The notes under the pieces: generated by a model
Database searches by the model: none
Told to the model about the DNA's origin: nothing
What the model saw: only the letters and a program-made list of their open reading frames with translations
Made by a program: the position numbers and the translations under genes
Shown here: positions 33,644 through 42,839 of the stretch, one piece after another
Numbering within the stretch: position 1 is the stretch's first letter
How the letters are laid out: each line of letters opens with the position of its first letter
DNA from: Nonomuraea gerenzanensis
Lineage (GTDB): Bacteria; Actinomycetota; Actinomycetes; Streptosporangiales; Streptosporangiaceae
Direction of reading: 5' to 3'
Assembly: GCF_020215645.1 (NCBI RefSeq)
Contig: NZ_CP084058.1
Coordinates: forward strand, 10,106,001-10,170,000
Length of the DNA stretch: 64,000 bases

Positions 33644-34521
33644 AGCCGTTCTCCTCCGCGTCGCAGCGCCCGGATGTAGAGCAGGGTGAACGCCAGCAGC
33701 ACGAGCGTCATGACGACGGCGATGGCCGAGCCGAGCCCGTACTCCGAGGAGCCGAACGCGGTCTGGTAGGCGTACACGTTCAGCACGGTGTTCTGCCCGG
33801 CCACGCCGCCGCCGTTGGTCATCACGTAGATCTGGGTGAACACCTTGAAGTCCCAGATCACCGACTGGATGACGACGATCGCGATCAGGGGCCGCAGCAT
33901 CGGCACGATCACCTTCCAGAACGCGTGCCAGGCCGAGGCCCCGTCGAGCGCCGCCGCCTCCAGCACCGAGCCGGGGATGGCCTGGATGCCCGCGTACAGC
34001 GTGAGCATGACCAGCGGGAACGAGTGCCACACGATCGTCGCCCCGACCACGAGGAAGGTGACCCAGCGGTCGTAGAACCAGTTGAACCCGTCGAGCCCCA
34101 GCACCTGGTTGACCAGCCCGAGGTCGGCGTCGAACAGGAACATCCACACGGTGGAGCCGGTCATCGCGGGCGCCGCCCACGCGCCCAGCGCGGCCAGCGA
34201 CAGCGCCGTCCGGGGGATGGGGCCGGTGCGGGTCAGCAGCACCGCCAGCGCCGCCCCGACCGCCAGCGTGGCCAGCACCAGCGCCGCCGCGAAGGCGACC
34301 GTCTGCAGCAGCACCTCCCAGAACCGGCCGTCGCCCAGCAGCGTCGCGTAGTTCCCGAACCCGACGAACGTGCTCGGCTGCCCGCCGCTGACCTGGGCCT
34401 GCCGGTAGTCGAAGACCGACAGCAGGCCCAGCATGTAGAGCGGGTAGCCGAGCAGCGGCACCAGCACGGCCGCGGCGGGCAGCAGGTAGAGCCAGGGCCG
34501 ATGGTCGAGCCCGGCTCTCAC
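33640..34521 (-). CDS. Carbohydrate ABC transporter permease (MalF-type)
   Basis: A 293-aa permease with about six helices. The EAA loop is GSVLEAAALDGASAWHAFWKV. It pairs with the MalG-type permease (4-nt GTGA overlap) and with the substrate-binding protein upstream (ATGA overlap at 34518-34521), so all three are translated in a coupled fashion. The sugar imported is unknown; see the adjacent IclR and KDG-type kinase for a hint. Confidence 0.88.
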   Translation of the reverse strand: MRAGLDHRPWLYLLPAAAVLVPLLGYPLYMLGLLSVFDYRQAQVSGGQPSTFVGFGNYATLLGDGRFWEVLLQTVAFAAALVLATLAVGAALAVLLTRTGPIPRTALSLAALGAWAAPAMTGSTVWMFLFDADLGLVNQVLGLDGFNWFYDRWVTFLVVGATIVWHSFPLVMLTLYAGIQAIPGSVLEAAALDGASAWHAFWKVIVPMLRPLIAIVVIQSVIWDFKVFTQIYVMTNGGGVAGQNTVLNVYAYQTAFGSSEYGLGSAIAVVMTLVLLAFTLLYIRALRRGGERL

Positions 34522-35762
34522 GAGCGGCCGAAGGCCGTCTTGACGGCGGCGGCCGCCTCGGTGGTGGCGGCGTCCACGGTGGCCTGCCCGGTGGCGATCC
34601 TCTGCAGCATCGTGGGGATGACCTTGCCGTTGTCGATCTTCACCCAGGCGGGGTCGATCGGGACGAACTTCGTGCCCCCGGCCACCGTGTCGAGGAACGG
34701 CTTCAGGAACGGGTCCTTGGCCGCCAGCTCCTCCCGCGCCGAGGTGAGCGTGGGCAGGTTGCCCATGGCCTCGTACATCTTGGTCTGGTACGCCTTGCCG
34801 CCCAGCAGCTCGACGAACTCCACGGCCAGCGTGCGGTGCCCGGCGTTCTTCATGACGCCGAGGTTGTTGCCCCCGGCGAAGGCCGGCGCGATCGAGCCCT
34901 CGGCTGAGCCGGGCAGCGGGACGACCGCGTACTTGCCGGCCGCCGCCCCGGCGTCCACGGCGGAGCGGCTGAAGTTGCCCAGGATGCCCATGGCGGCCTT
35001 GCCACTGGCGAACAGTTCGACGGTCTTGCCACCGGTGAGCGACACGCAGGCCGAGGGTGGGCAGATGTCGTCCGTCAGCAGGTCCGTGTACGCCTTGACG
35101 CCCTTGCGCGAGGCCGGCGAGTCGAGGGCGGTGATGTCCCCGCCGGCGTCCCAGACGAAGGGCAGGGCGCCGAAGGTGTACTCGCCGCCGACGGCGATGC
35201 CGTACAGGTCGGGTTTCTTCGCCCGGATCGTGCGGGCGGTCTCGGTCAGCTCGGCGATCGACGCCGGCGGTTCCAGCTTCAGCTCCTCGAAGACGTCGGT
35301 GCGGTAGTACAGGGCGCGGATGCCGATGAACCAGGGCAGGCCGTACTGCTTGCCGTTGACGGTGGCGGACTCGACCAGGGCCGGCGTCAGGTCCTTGCCC
35401 GCCAGGTCCAGCTCGGCGAAGCCGCCGGCGGCGGCGTACTCGGCCAGGTCGGTGTTGCCGTACTCGGCCACGTCGGGCGAGCTGGCCGGGTCGTTGAAGG
35501 CGCCCTTGAACTTCTCGTGGCGGGCGGGGGTGGTGGGGATGTAGGTCACCTCGACCTGGACGCCGGCGTGCGCGGCGGTGAACTCCTTGACGGCCTCGGC
35601 GACGACCTTCTCCTTCGGAGCGCGGTTCGGCTCGTCGTAGAGCCAGACGCGCAGCGTGCCGGTCTTCTCGTCGCCGCCGCCCGTGGCGGGGGCGGTCGAG
35701 GGGGCGCAGGCGGCCAGCGCGAGCAGGGCGGCGCCGGCGGCGACATAGTTAAGAAACTTCAC
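34518..35762 (-). CDS. Sugar ABC transporter substrate-binding lipoprotein
   Basis: A 414-aa periplasmic-type binding protein of the MalE/SBP_bac_1 group. The lipoprotein signal is MKFLNYVAAGAALLALAAC with the lipidated Cys at 19. Domain features include YEVKTFTY-like loops seen as RALYYRTDVFEELKLEPP, AALPFVWDAGGDI and GGNNLGVMKNAGHR, normal for carbohydrate SBPs. Start is GTG at 35762 with GGGAGG well placed. It is the first gene of a three-gene unit divergent from iclR over a perfect palindrome. Confidence 0.88.
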   Translation of the reverse strand: MKFLNYVAAGAALLALAACAPSTAPATGGGDEKTGTLRVWLYDEPNRAPKEKVVAEAVKEFTAAHAGVQVEVTYIPTTPARHEKFKGAFNDPASSPDVAEYGNTDLAEYAAAGGFAELDLAGKDLTPALVESATVNGKQYGLPWFIGIRALYYRTDVFEELKLEPPASIAELTETARTIRAKKPDLYGIAVGGEYTFGALPFVWDAGGDITALDSPASRKGVKAYTDLLTDDICPPSACVSLTGGKTVELFASGKAAMGILGNFSRSAVDAGAAAGKYAVVPLPGSAEGSIAPAFAGGNNLGVMKNAGHRTLAVEFVELLGGKAYQTKMYEAMGNLPTLTSAREELAAKDPFLKPFLDTVAGGTKFVPIDPAWVKIDNGKVIPTMLQRIATGQATVDAATTEAAAAVKTAFGRS

Positions 35763-35824
35763 TATTACCTCCCGAGCGCGACCCTAGGAACCGGCGGACC
35801 GGACGGAAAGTCAACACGCGGGTT

Positions 35825-35841
35825 GTTGTGCAGTGCACAAC
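35825..35841. promoter_or_regulatory. Perfect IclR-type palindrome
   Basis: GTTGTGCA-G-TGCACAAC, 8-bp arms about a central G, in the 118-bp gap between the sugar ABC unit and iclR, 40 bp from the iclR start. A possible -35 (TTGACT, 35814-35809) for the ABC unit lies next to it. Confidence 0.75.
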
Positions 35842-35880
35842 GACATGTTGCAGAGCGGGCCGGCCGGTAGGGTGGCCCGC

Positions 35881-36636
35881 GTGCAGGAACGCAACCAGTC
35901 CGCCTCGCTCAGGCGCGCGCTGACCGTGCTCGACCAGGTACGCGAGCACCCGGGCCTGACACTCACCCAGCTCGCCGAGGCGGTCGGCCTGTCCAAGAGC
36001 ACCGTGCTGCGGCTGACCGTGCCCCTCGTCGAGGCCAAGCTCCTCGACCGTGACCGCCGGACCGGCGTCTACCGCCTGGGCCACGGCACGCTCCGGCTCG
36101 GTCAGGCCTACCTGTCCACGCTCGACCTGCGGGCGGTGGCGGCCGAGGAGTCGCACCGGCTGATGAGCGAGGTGCGCGAGACCGTCCACCTGGTGGTGCA
36201 CGACCACCCGCACGTCGTCTACATCGACAAGGTGGAGAACGAGGCCAACGTGCGCATGGCCTCCCGGATCGGCAGCCGCGGCCCCGTCCACTGCACCGCC
36301 GTCGGCAAGGCCATCCTCGCCTGGCAGCCCGAGGAACTGCTGGCCGGCCTCGTCCTGGAGCCCAGGACGAGGCACACGATCACCGACGCCGAGCGGCTGC
36401 GCGCGGAGCTGGCGCACATCAGGCGCCGCGGCTACGCCGTGGACGACCGCGAGAACGAGCCCGAGGTGCGCTGCGTCGCCGCGCCGATCTTCAACCACCA
36501 GGACGCCGTCGCCGCGGCCATCTCCGTCTCCGGCCTCACCTCGCGGATCACCGCCGCGCGGGTGCGGGAGCTGGGGCCGCTGGTGGCCGGGGCGGCGGCC
36601 CGCATCTCAAGAAAGCTGGGGAGCACGAGCCGATGA
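35881..36636 (+). CDS. IclR-family transcriptional regulator
   Basis: A 251-aa regulator. N-terminal winged helix: SASLRRALTVLDQVREHPG then LTQLAEAVGLSKSTVLRLTV (about residues 5-60). C-terminal GAF-like effector domain: HLVVHDHPHVVYIDKVEN, RGPVHCTAVGKAILAW and RGYAVDDRENEPEVRCVAAP. The start is GTG at 35881; a longer frame to 35833 would begin inside the palindromic operator. It overlaps the sugar kinase gene by 4 nt (ATGA) and is divergent from the sugar ABC transporter, so it most likely controls both in response to a sugar acid. Confidence 0.87.
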   Translation: MQERNQSASLRRALTVLDQVREHPGLTLTQLAEAVGLSKSTVLRLTVPLVEAKLLDRDRRTGVYRLGHGTLRLGQAYLSTLDLRAVAAEESHRLMSEVRETVHLVVHDHPHVVYIDKVENEANVRMASRIGSRGPVHCTAVGKAILAWQPEELLAGLVLEPRTRHTITDAERLRAELAHIRRRGYAVDDRENEPEVRCVAAPIFNHQDAVAAAISVSGLTSRITAARVRELGPLVAGAAARISRKLGSTSR

Positions 36637-37613
36637 CTGAGCTGGTGACTGGGCCGATGACCGAGCCGATGACTGGGCTGGTGACGTTCGGCGAGACGAT
36701 GGCCTTGTTCGCGGCCCGCCGCACGGGCCCGATGCGTTTCGCCCGTGACTTCGACCTGGGCCTGGGCGGCGCCGAGTCCAACGTGGCGATCGGCGTGGCC
36801 CGGCTCGGCCACGACGCGACGTGGATCGGCCGGGTGGGTGCCGACGAGTTCGGCGACCTGATCAGGGCCACGCTCACCGGCGAGGGCGTGCGCACGCACG
36901 CGATCCCCGACCCGGCCGCGCCCACCGGCCTGATGATCAAGGGCAGGCGCACGGCCGACCTCATCGACGTGCGGTACTACCGCAAGGACAGCGCGGGCTC
37001 CCGGCTAAGCCCCGCCGACCTCGACCCCGGCCTCATCCGCTCGGCCAAGGTGCTGCACGTCTCCGCCATCACGCCCGCGCTCTCCGCCTCGGCGCGCGAG
37101 GCCGTGGGCCACGCCATCGGCGTGGCGCGCGAGGCCGGGGTGACCGTCTCGCTCGACGTCAACTACCGGCGGGCGCTGTGGACGCCGCAGGAGGCGGGGA
37201 AGTGGCTGCGGGAGGTGGCCGGCGAGGTGGACGTGCTGTTCGCGACCGAGGCGGAGGGCCGGCTGATCGCCGACGTCGAGGGGGCCGAGGAGCTGGCAGG
37301 GGCGCTGGCGGGGCTGGGGCCGCGGCACGTGCTGCTCAAGTTCGGCGCCCAGGGGGCGCTGGAGCTGTCCGGCGGCGTCGTGCTGCGGGCGGAGCCGTAC
37401 CGGGTGACGGAGGTCGACTCGGTGGGCGCCGGCGACGCCTTCGCGGCGGGCTGGCTGGCCGACTGGCTGGCGGGGGCCGAGCCCGAGCGGCGGCTGGCCA
37501 CTGCGTGCGCGGCCGGGGCGTTCGCGGTCACCAGCCAGGGCGACTGGGAGAGCCTGCCCCGCCGCGCCGACCTCGACCTGCTCCGCACCCCCGCCGACGG
37601 CGTCAGCCGCTGA
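36633..37613 (+). CDS. PfkB-family sugar kinase, probably 2-keto-3-deoxygluconate kinase
   Basis: A 326-aa ribokinase-fold kinase. PfkB signature 1 is GGAESNVAIGVARLG, the ATP and catalytic signature is DSVGAGDAFAAGWLADW (Asp in GAGDAF), and YYRKDSAGSRLSPADL is the YYR loop typical of KDG kinases, which with IclR upstream supports a 2-keto-3-deoxygluconate or related sugar-acid role. The N-terminus is odd: MTELVTGPMTEPMTGLV is made of short DNA repeats and may be longer than the real protein; ATG at 36666 is an alternative. The start overlaps iclR by ATGA. Confidence 0.85.
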   Translation: MTELVTGPMTEPMTGLVTFGETMALFAARRTGPMRFARDFDLGLGGAESNVAIGVARLGHDATWIGRVGADEFGDLIRATLTGEGVRTHAIPDPAAPTGLMIKGRRTADLIDVRYYRKDSAGSRLSPADLDPGLIRSAKVLHVSAITPALSASAREAVGHAIGVAREAGVTVSLDVNYRRALWTPQEAGKWLREVAGEVDVLFATEAEGRLIADVEGAEELAGALAGLGPRHVLLKFGAQGALELSGGVVLRAEPYRVTEVDSVGAGDAFAAGWLADWLAGAEPERRLATACAAGAFAVTSQGDWESLPRRADLDLLRTPADGVSR

Positions 37614-37697
37614 CCACCGCACGAGCGGCGGCGCACGCGGCCCGCCGTCCGGCCCATCAACATCCCACCGAGTCCCGATATGTCGTAGCCTGCCGGA

Positions 37698-38744
37698 ATG
37701 CTCGATCATCATCTCGACGCGCTCTTGCAGGCGGCCACCGACCGCGATCCCGACCGGCTCTTCGAGCACGCCTCCCAGCTCTACGCGGCGACGGAGCACA
37801 CCGACAGGGCGACCCTGTCGGCCGTGGCCGCCCGGTTCGGCACGGTCTTCGACCTCGTCCCGCCCGGCATCGGCGCCCGCCTCGGCATCGTGGCGGGCGC
37901 GCTGGCGGAGCGCGGCGCCGACCCCGTCCCGCTGGGCGCGCCCCTCGTGGACCAGCTGGTCGGGCTGCTGGAGCAGTCGGCGCGGTTCGCCGCGGCCTGG
38001 CGGTCGGCCACCGGCGAGGCCCCGCCCGAGCCTGACGACGACGACCCGGCCTGGGTGCCGAGCGCGGCCGGCCGCCTGACCGGCCTGCCGGAGCAGGAGG
38101 CGTTCGCGCTGGCCGACGCGTGGGCGAGCCTCTACATGGCGCAGATGCCGGTCCTGTCCATCCTGCAGCTCTCGCCCGAGCTGCGTGCCGCGCTGCCGAG
38201 CCGCGAGCGCCTGGTCGCGGCCCTGACGGCGGTCATCGAGGACCGCGGCGACCTGGAGTGGCTGGCCGGCCTGCTCTCCGTGCTGGAGGGCGAGCACCTG
38301 ATCGTCCTGCACCGGCGGGAGCGCCGCGGCTACGAGGTCGTCATCGGCGGGATCGGCGACAACTTCCAGCTGCACACCCTGCTGGCGGACGTGGTGAGCG
38401 GCCCTGCCGAGCACGGCCTGATCGAGGGCGTGCAGCCGGAGCCCGAGTGGGTCATGGGCGCCTCGGACGGCGACGTGGACCCCGAGGACGGCCCGGTGCA
38501 CGGGCAGTTCAACCTGGTGGACGCCTACGGCAAGTGGATCTGGAACGAGGGCGTGCCCGCCGACATCCCGCAGCTCGACGGGGTGCGGGTGGTCGTGCTG
38601 GACCCGCCGCCGTACGAGCGGTCGTGGAGCCCCGGCAGGCGCTACCCGATGATGCCCGGCACCATCCGCCTGGAGCGCATCCTGCCGGCCGACGAGGCGG
38701 CGGCGTGGCTGGCCAGGATCGCCCTGGAGAGCGATTCCCAGTAG
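37698..38744 (+). CDS. Hypothetical protein, 348 aa
   Basis: I do not recognise the family. It is soluble and acidic, with helical repeats in the first half (DALLQAATDRDPDRL, VAARFGTVFDLVPP, LVDQLVGLLEQSARFAAAW), an acidic patch PEPDDDDPAW about residue 110, and a mostly beta second half (EHLIVLHRRERRGYEVVIGG, NFQLHTLLADVV, RVVVLDPPPYERSWSP). No membrane segment, signal or metal motif is seen. It lies 84 bp after the kinase gene and 30 bp before the BlaI gene, on the same strand. A role cannot be inferred. Confidence 0.7.
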   Translation: MLDHHLDALLQAATDRDPDRLFEHASQLYAATEHTDRATLSAVAARFGTVFDLVPPGIGARLGIVAGALAERGADPVPLGAPLVDQLVGLLEQSARFAAAWRSATGEAPPEPDDDDPAWVPSAAGRLTGLPEQEAFALADAWASLYMAQMPVLSILQLSPELRAALPSRERLVAALTAVIEDRGDLEWLAGLLSVLEGEHLIVLHRRERRGYEVVIGGIGDNFQLHTLLADVVSGPAEHGLIEGVQPEPEWVMGASDGDVDPEDGPVHGQFNLVDAYGKWIWNEGVPADIPQLDGVRVVVLDPPPYERSWSPGRRYPMMPGTIRLERILPADEAAAWLARIALESDSQ

Positions 38745-38756
38745 GGGATGCCGATC

Positions 38757-38769
38757 AGGGCTCAGCCCT
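38757..38769. promoter_or_regulatory. Palindrome upstream of blaI-like gene
   Basis: AGGGCT-C-AGCCCT lies 13 bp before the start of the BlaI-type gene; a candidate autoregulatory site. Confidence 0.35.
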
Positions 38770-38782
38770 TACCATGTGGGGC

Positions 38783-39157
38783 ATGAAGCGCCCCCTCGGT
38801 GAGCTCGAATCCACGATCATGGACAGGATGTGGTCCTACCGCAGGCCCGCCTCCGTCCGTGACGTGCTCGATGACCTGCGTACGGAGCGCGAGATCGCCT
38901 ACACCACGGTCATGACCGTGATGGACAAGCTGCACACCAAGGGCCTGCTCAGGCGCGAGCCGGTCGGCCGCGCCTACGTCTACGAGCCGATCGCCACCAA
39001 GGAGGCCTACACCGCCGAGCTGATGCGGCACGCGCTGGCCGCCAGCGGCAACCAGGCCGCCACCCTCGTGCACTTCCTGGAGCGCCTCACCCCGGAGGAG
39101 GCCACCGCCCTGGAGACCGCGCTCCAGGTCGTGCCGCCCGGCAGCCGCCGCCCGTAG
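38783..39157 (+). CDS. BlaI/MecI/CopY-family transcriptional regulator
   Basis: A 124-aa winged-helix regulator. LGELESTIMDRMWSYRRPAS and VRDVLDDLRTEREIAYTTVM are the family's hallmark helix-turn-helix; LLRREPVGRAYVYEPIATKE is the wing. The C-terminal coiled half dimerises. BlaI controls beta-lactamase or copper genes, usually with a BlaR1/peptidase next to it; none is present here. ATG at 38783 starts on the conserved MKRPLGELE; another ATG at 38774 is in frame. The stand-alone form is common in actinobacteria. The next gene is a catalase 76 bp away, which it might control. Confidence 0.85.
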   Translation: MKRPLGELESTIMDRMWSYRRPASVRDVLDDLRTEREIAYTTVMTVMDKLHTKGLLRREPVGRAYVYEPIATKEAYTAELMRHALAASGNQAATLVHFLERLTPEEATALETALQVVPPGSRRP

Positions 39158-39233
39158 GCGCAACCTTTGCCCGTTCGCCCTGCGGTCTTGATGGCCGGAG
39201 GGGAAGGTCTCGTCCGGGGGAAGGAACGGTGCG

Positions 39234-40892
39234 ATGACAGACGTCTCGGGCATGGGTTCGCAGCCTGACGATCGGCGCGGGGTGCTCACCAACCGGCAGG
39301 GCCACCCGGTCTACGACAACCAGAACCAGCGTACGGTCGGCCCGCGCGGCCCGGCGACGCTGGAGAACTACCAGTTCCTGGAGAAGATCAGCCACTTCGA
39401 CCGGGAACGCATCCCCGAGCGCGTGGTGCACGCCAGGGGCACGCTCAGCTACGGCTACTTCGAGGCGTACGGCAAGCTCGGCGACGAGCCCATCGGCCGC
39501 TACACCCGCGCCAAGCTCTTCCAGCAGGAGGGCCTGCGCACCGACGTCGCCGTGCGCTTCTCCACCGTGATCGGCGGGCGCGACTCGGCCGAGACCGCCC
39601 GCGACCCGCGCGGCTTCGCCATCAAGTTCTACACCGAGGACGGCAACTGGGATCTGGTCGGCAACAACCTGGCCGTCTTCTTCATCAGGGACGCGATCAA
39701 GTTCCCCGACGTCATCCACGCGCTCAAGCCGGACCCGGTCACCTTCCGGCAGGACCCGAACCGGATCTTCGACTTCATGTCGCAGACACCGGAGTGCATC
39801 CACATGCTGGTCAACCTGTTCAGCCCGCGCGGCATCCCGGCCGACTACCGGCACATGCAGGGCTTCGGGGTGAACACCTACAAGTGGGTCAACCAGGACG
39901 GCCAGTCGTTCCTGGTGAAGTACCACTGGATGCCCAAGCAGGGCGTACGCAGCATGACCGAGGCGGACGCGGCGGCCGTGCAGGCGCACGACCTCGGCCA
40001 CGCCACCAAGGACCTGCACGACGCGATCGAGCGCGGCGAGCACCCGGAGTGGGAGCTGCTGGTCCAGCTCATGACCGACGACGAGCACCCCGAGCTGGAC
40101 TTCGACCCGCTCGACGACACCAAGGTGTGGCCGGAGAACGACTTCCCCGCGCTGCCCGTCGGCAGGCTGGTGCTGAACAGGAACGTGGACAACCAGTTCG
40201 CCGAGAACGAGCAGTCCGCGTTCGGCACCGGCGTGCTGGTGGACGGGCTCGACTTCTCCGACGACAAGATGCTGATCGGCCGGACCTTCTCCTACAGCGA
40301 CACGCAGCGCTACCGGGTCGGCCCGAACTACCTGCAGCTCCCGGTCAACCAGACCAAGGCGCCCTGCCGCACCAACCAGCGCGACGGGCAGATGACGTAC
40401 GTCGTGGACACGGGCGGCGAGAGCCCGCACATCAACTACGAGCCCTCGCTCCGTGACGGCCTGCGCGAGGCCCGCTACCCGCACCCGGACGAGGTGGGCC
40501 CGGTCATCACCGGCCGGCTCACCCGCAAGCGCATCCCGCGCACCAACGACTACGTCCAGGCCGGGCAGCGCTACCTGCTCATGGAGGAGTGGGAGCGCGA
40601 CGACCTCGTCACCAACCTCGTCGCCAATCTCAAGCAGTGCGACCGCCCGATCCAGGAGCGCATGGTCTGGCACTTCCTGCTCGCCGAGGACGACCTGGGC
40701 CTGCGCGTCGGCGAGGGGCTGGGCATCACGCCGGACGACGTGGCGGGGCTGGCGCCACTGCAGAGCCAGGACCTGACGGAGGAGGACCGCGACCGGCTGT
40801 CCAAGCTGGGCAGGAACGGCCCCCGCGACGTCGCCGGCCTGCGGATGACGCACTGCGTCCCGAACGAGCGGGCGGCCCACGCCGGCCGCTGA
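39234..40892 (+). CDS. Heme catalase
   Basis: A 552-aa monofunctional heme catalase (2 H2O2 to O2 + 2 H2O), cytoplasmic. Catalytic His is in [16 protein letters not shown], the distal Asn in [18 protein letters not shown], and the heme-ligand Tyr in [15 protein letters not shown]. It is of the small-subunit class with a short extension; the sequence ends with no flavodoxin-like domain. ATG at 39234 has GGAAGGAA upstream. The gene before it is a BlaI-type regulator. Length is slightly above the 480-500 core, explained by the N-terminal and C-terminal tails. Confidence 0.93.
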   Translation: MTDVSGMGSQPDDRRGVLTNRQGHPVYDNQNQRTVGPRGPATLENYQFLEKISHFDRERIPERVVHARGTLSYGYFEAYGKLGDEPIGRYTRAKLFQQEGLRTDVAVRFSTVIGGRDSAETARDPRGFAIKFYTEDGNWDLVGNNLAVFFIRDAIKFPDVIHALKPDPVTFRQDPNRIFDFMSQTPECIHMLVNLFSPRGIPADYRHMQGFGVNTYKWVNQDGQSFLVKYHWMPKQGVRSMTEADAAAVQAHDLGHATKDLHDAIERGEHPEWELLVQLMTDDEHPELDFDPLDDTKVWPENDFPALPVGRLVLNRNVDNQFAENEQSAFGTGVLVDGLDFSDDKMLIGRTFSYSDTQRYRVGPNYLQLPVNQTKAPCRTNQRDGQMTYVVDTGGESPHINYEPSLRDGLREARYPHPDEVGPVITGRLTRKRIPRTNDYVQAGQRYLLMEEWERDDLVTNLVANLKQCDRPIQERMVWHFLLAEDDLGLRVGEGLGITPDDVAGLAPLQSQDLTEEDRDRLSKLGRNGPRDVAGLRMTHCVPNERAAHAGR

Positions 40893-40947
40893 CCGCCCGC
40901 TCGGAGACGGCGCCGAGGACGCGGCCCGGCTCGTGAGTCCCGCCTGA

Positions 40948-41853
40948 TCACAACAGCCCGGCGGCGGCCAGCAGCTTGCCGATCCGGCCGACCTCGTCCT
41001 CGTTCAGCGGGATCTGCGGCAGCGCAGTGACGGGGCAGTCGATGATGCCGCGCAGGTGCAGCGCGGCCTTGAACGCCCCGAGCCCCGACGAGCTGCCACC
41101 CATGCGGCCGCCGCCGACGTAGACGATCTCGAACAGCCTGACCAGGCGCTCCTGCTCCGCCCTGGCCGCCTCCCAGTCTCCCCGGGAGGCGCAGCGGTAC
41201 AGCTCGGCGTACCCCTGCGGGTCCACGTTGCCCAGACCCGGCACCACGCCGTCGGCTCCCATCCACAACGCGGAGTCGACCGTCACCTCCGACCCGGTGA
41301 GCACGCTGAACGGCGCCTCGCGGCCCAGGACGACCGCGCGCAGGCCGCCGTCGTCGCCGCTGGAGTCCTTCAGCCCGGCCAGCACCCCCTCGCCGGCCAG
41401 CTCCAGCACCAGCTCGGCGCTGAGCTTGGTGTGCACGGAGACCGGCAGGTCGTAGGCGTAGACGGGCAGGCCCGCCCGGGCGGCGACCGTCCTGAAGTGG
41501 GTGCGGATCTCCTCGGGATGCGTCCGCGTGTAGAACGGCGCCGTCACCACCAGTCCCGACGCCCCGGCGCCCACCGCAACCCGGGCGTGTTCGAGCACCC
41601 GGGGCGTGGTCATGTCGATCACCCCGGCCAGCACCGGCACCTGGCCGCCCACGTGCCCGACCACGGTGTCCAGCACCGTCCGCCGCTGCGCGTCCGTCAG
41701 GTACGCCACCTCGGAGGAGGAGCCCAGCACGAACAGCGCGTCCACACCGCCGTCGATCAGGTGGTCCACCAGCCGCACCAGTGAAGCCGTGTCCACTTCG
41801 TAGTCAGGGGTCATGGGGGTGCACACCGGAGGGATCACACCGGACAGCCTCAT
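40948..41853 (-). CDS. DapA-family (dihydrodipicolinate synthase/N-acetylneuraminate lyase) aldolase
   Basis: A 301-aa class I aldolase TIM barrel. The Schiff-base Lys is in GLKDSSGD (about 163) and the Tyr that completes catalysis in YAYDLPVSVH (about 136). The pyruvate-binding loop reads LGSSSEVAYLT rather than G-T/S-T-G-E, so the substrate is not classical DHDPS. ATG at 41853 overlaps the ABC ATPase stop by 4 nt. It would cleave or make a 2-keto-3-deoxy acid and is the last gene of the peptide-type ABC operon, so it should act on the imported compound. Confidence 0.85.
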   Translation of the reverse strand: MRLSGVIPPVCTPMTPDYEVDTASLVRLVDHLIDGGVDALFVLGSSSEVAYLTDAQRRTVLDTVVGHVGGQVPVLAGVIDMTTPRVLEHARVAVGAGASGLVVTAPFYTRTHPEEIRTHFRTVAARAGLPVYAYDLPVSVHTKLSAELVLELAGEGVLAGLKDSSGDDGGLRAVVLGREAPFSVLTGSEVTVDSALWMGADGVVPGLGNVDPQGYAELYRCASRGDWEAARAEQERLVRLFEIVYVGGGRMGGSSSGLGAFKAALHLRGIIDCPVTALPQIPLNEDEVGRIGKLLAAAGLL

Positions 41854-42839
41854 ACTCGCTCCTGGATCAGTTCAATGTCGGTCGCCCCGGCCGCCACCGG
41901 ATGGTGGCAGTGGAACAGGTGATCGCCCTCGGCCGTCGCCTCGGGCATCTCGGCGGCGCAGACGTCGTCGGCCCGCCAGCACCGCGTGCGGAACGGGCAG
42001 CCGCTCGGCGGCCTGGTGGCCGACGGGACGACCCCCACCAGCGGGATCGGGTTGATCGGCGAGATCAGCCCCGGCGTGGCGGAGAACAGCGCCCGGGTGT
42101 ACGGATGCCGCGCGCCGAGCGGCACCGACTGAGCGGGCGTCCGCTCCACGATCCTGCCCAGATACATGGTGACCACGCGGTCGCTCATCCTGCGCACCGT
42201 CTGGATGTCGTGCGAGACGAACACCAGCGCCAGCCCGAGCCGCTCCTTCAGGTCCAGCAGCAGGTTGAGTATCTGCGCCCGCACCGACACGTCGAGCGCG
42301 CTGGTCGGCTCGTCGGCCACGACGAGGCCGGGTTCGAGCGCCAGCGCCCTGGCCACGGCCACGCGCTGGCGCTGGCCGCCGGAGAGCTGGCCGGGCAGCG
42401 CGTCAGCCGCGCCGGCGGGCAGCCCGACGAGGTCGAGCAGCTCGCGCACGCGGGCGTCGCGCTGGGCGGGGGTGCCGCGGCGGTGCACGTCGAGGGGGTC
42501 GCGCAGCACCTGCCTGACGGGCAGCCGCCGGTTGAGCGCGGTGGAGGGGTCCTGAAAGATCATCCCCACGCCGGTGCCGACCGCCTCGCGCCGCTCGGCC
42601 TCCTTCATCCGCCACAGGTCACGGCCGCGGAAGGTCACGGTGCCCGCGGTCGGCCGCTGCAGCCCGACGAGCACCTTGGCCAGCGTGGACTTGCCGCAGC
42701 CCGACTCCCCCACCACGCCGACCGTCTCGCCGGGGTGCACGGTGAGGTTCGCGGCGGTCAGCGCGTACACGCGGTCGCGCCCGAACAGGCCGCCCGAGCG
42801 GGCCTTGTGCACGACGTGCACGTCCTTCAGCTCAAGCAT
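41850..42839 (-). CDS. Oligopeptide-type ABC transporter ATP-binding protein (DppF/OppF)
   Basis: A 329-aa ATPase. Walker A VVGESGCGKSTLAKVL, ABC signature LSGGQRQRVAVARAL, Walker B LVVADEPTSALD and H-loop FVSHDIQ are intact, and the C-terminal oligo_HPY extension with the Cys cluster (GCPFRTRCWRADDVC) is typical of the family. It couples ATP hydrolysis to import. It overlaps the upstream fused gene by 8 nt and the downstream aldolase by ATGA. Confidence 0.9.
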   Translation of the reverse strand: MLELKDVHVVHKARSGGLFGRDRVYALTAANLTVHPGETVGVVGESGCGKSTLAKVLVGLQRPTAGTVTFRGRDLWRMKEAERREAVGTGVGMIFQDPSTALNRRLPVRQVLRDPLDVHRRGTPAQRDARVRELLDLVGLPAGAADALPGQLSGGQRQRVAVARALALEPGLVVADEPTSALDVSVRAQILNLLLDLKERLGLALVFVSHDIQTVRRMSDRVVTMYLGRIVERTPAQSVPLGARHPYTRALFSATPGLISPINPIPLVGVVPSATRPPSGCPFRTRCWRADDVCAAEMPEATAEGDHLFHCHHPVAAGATDIELIQERV

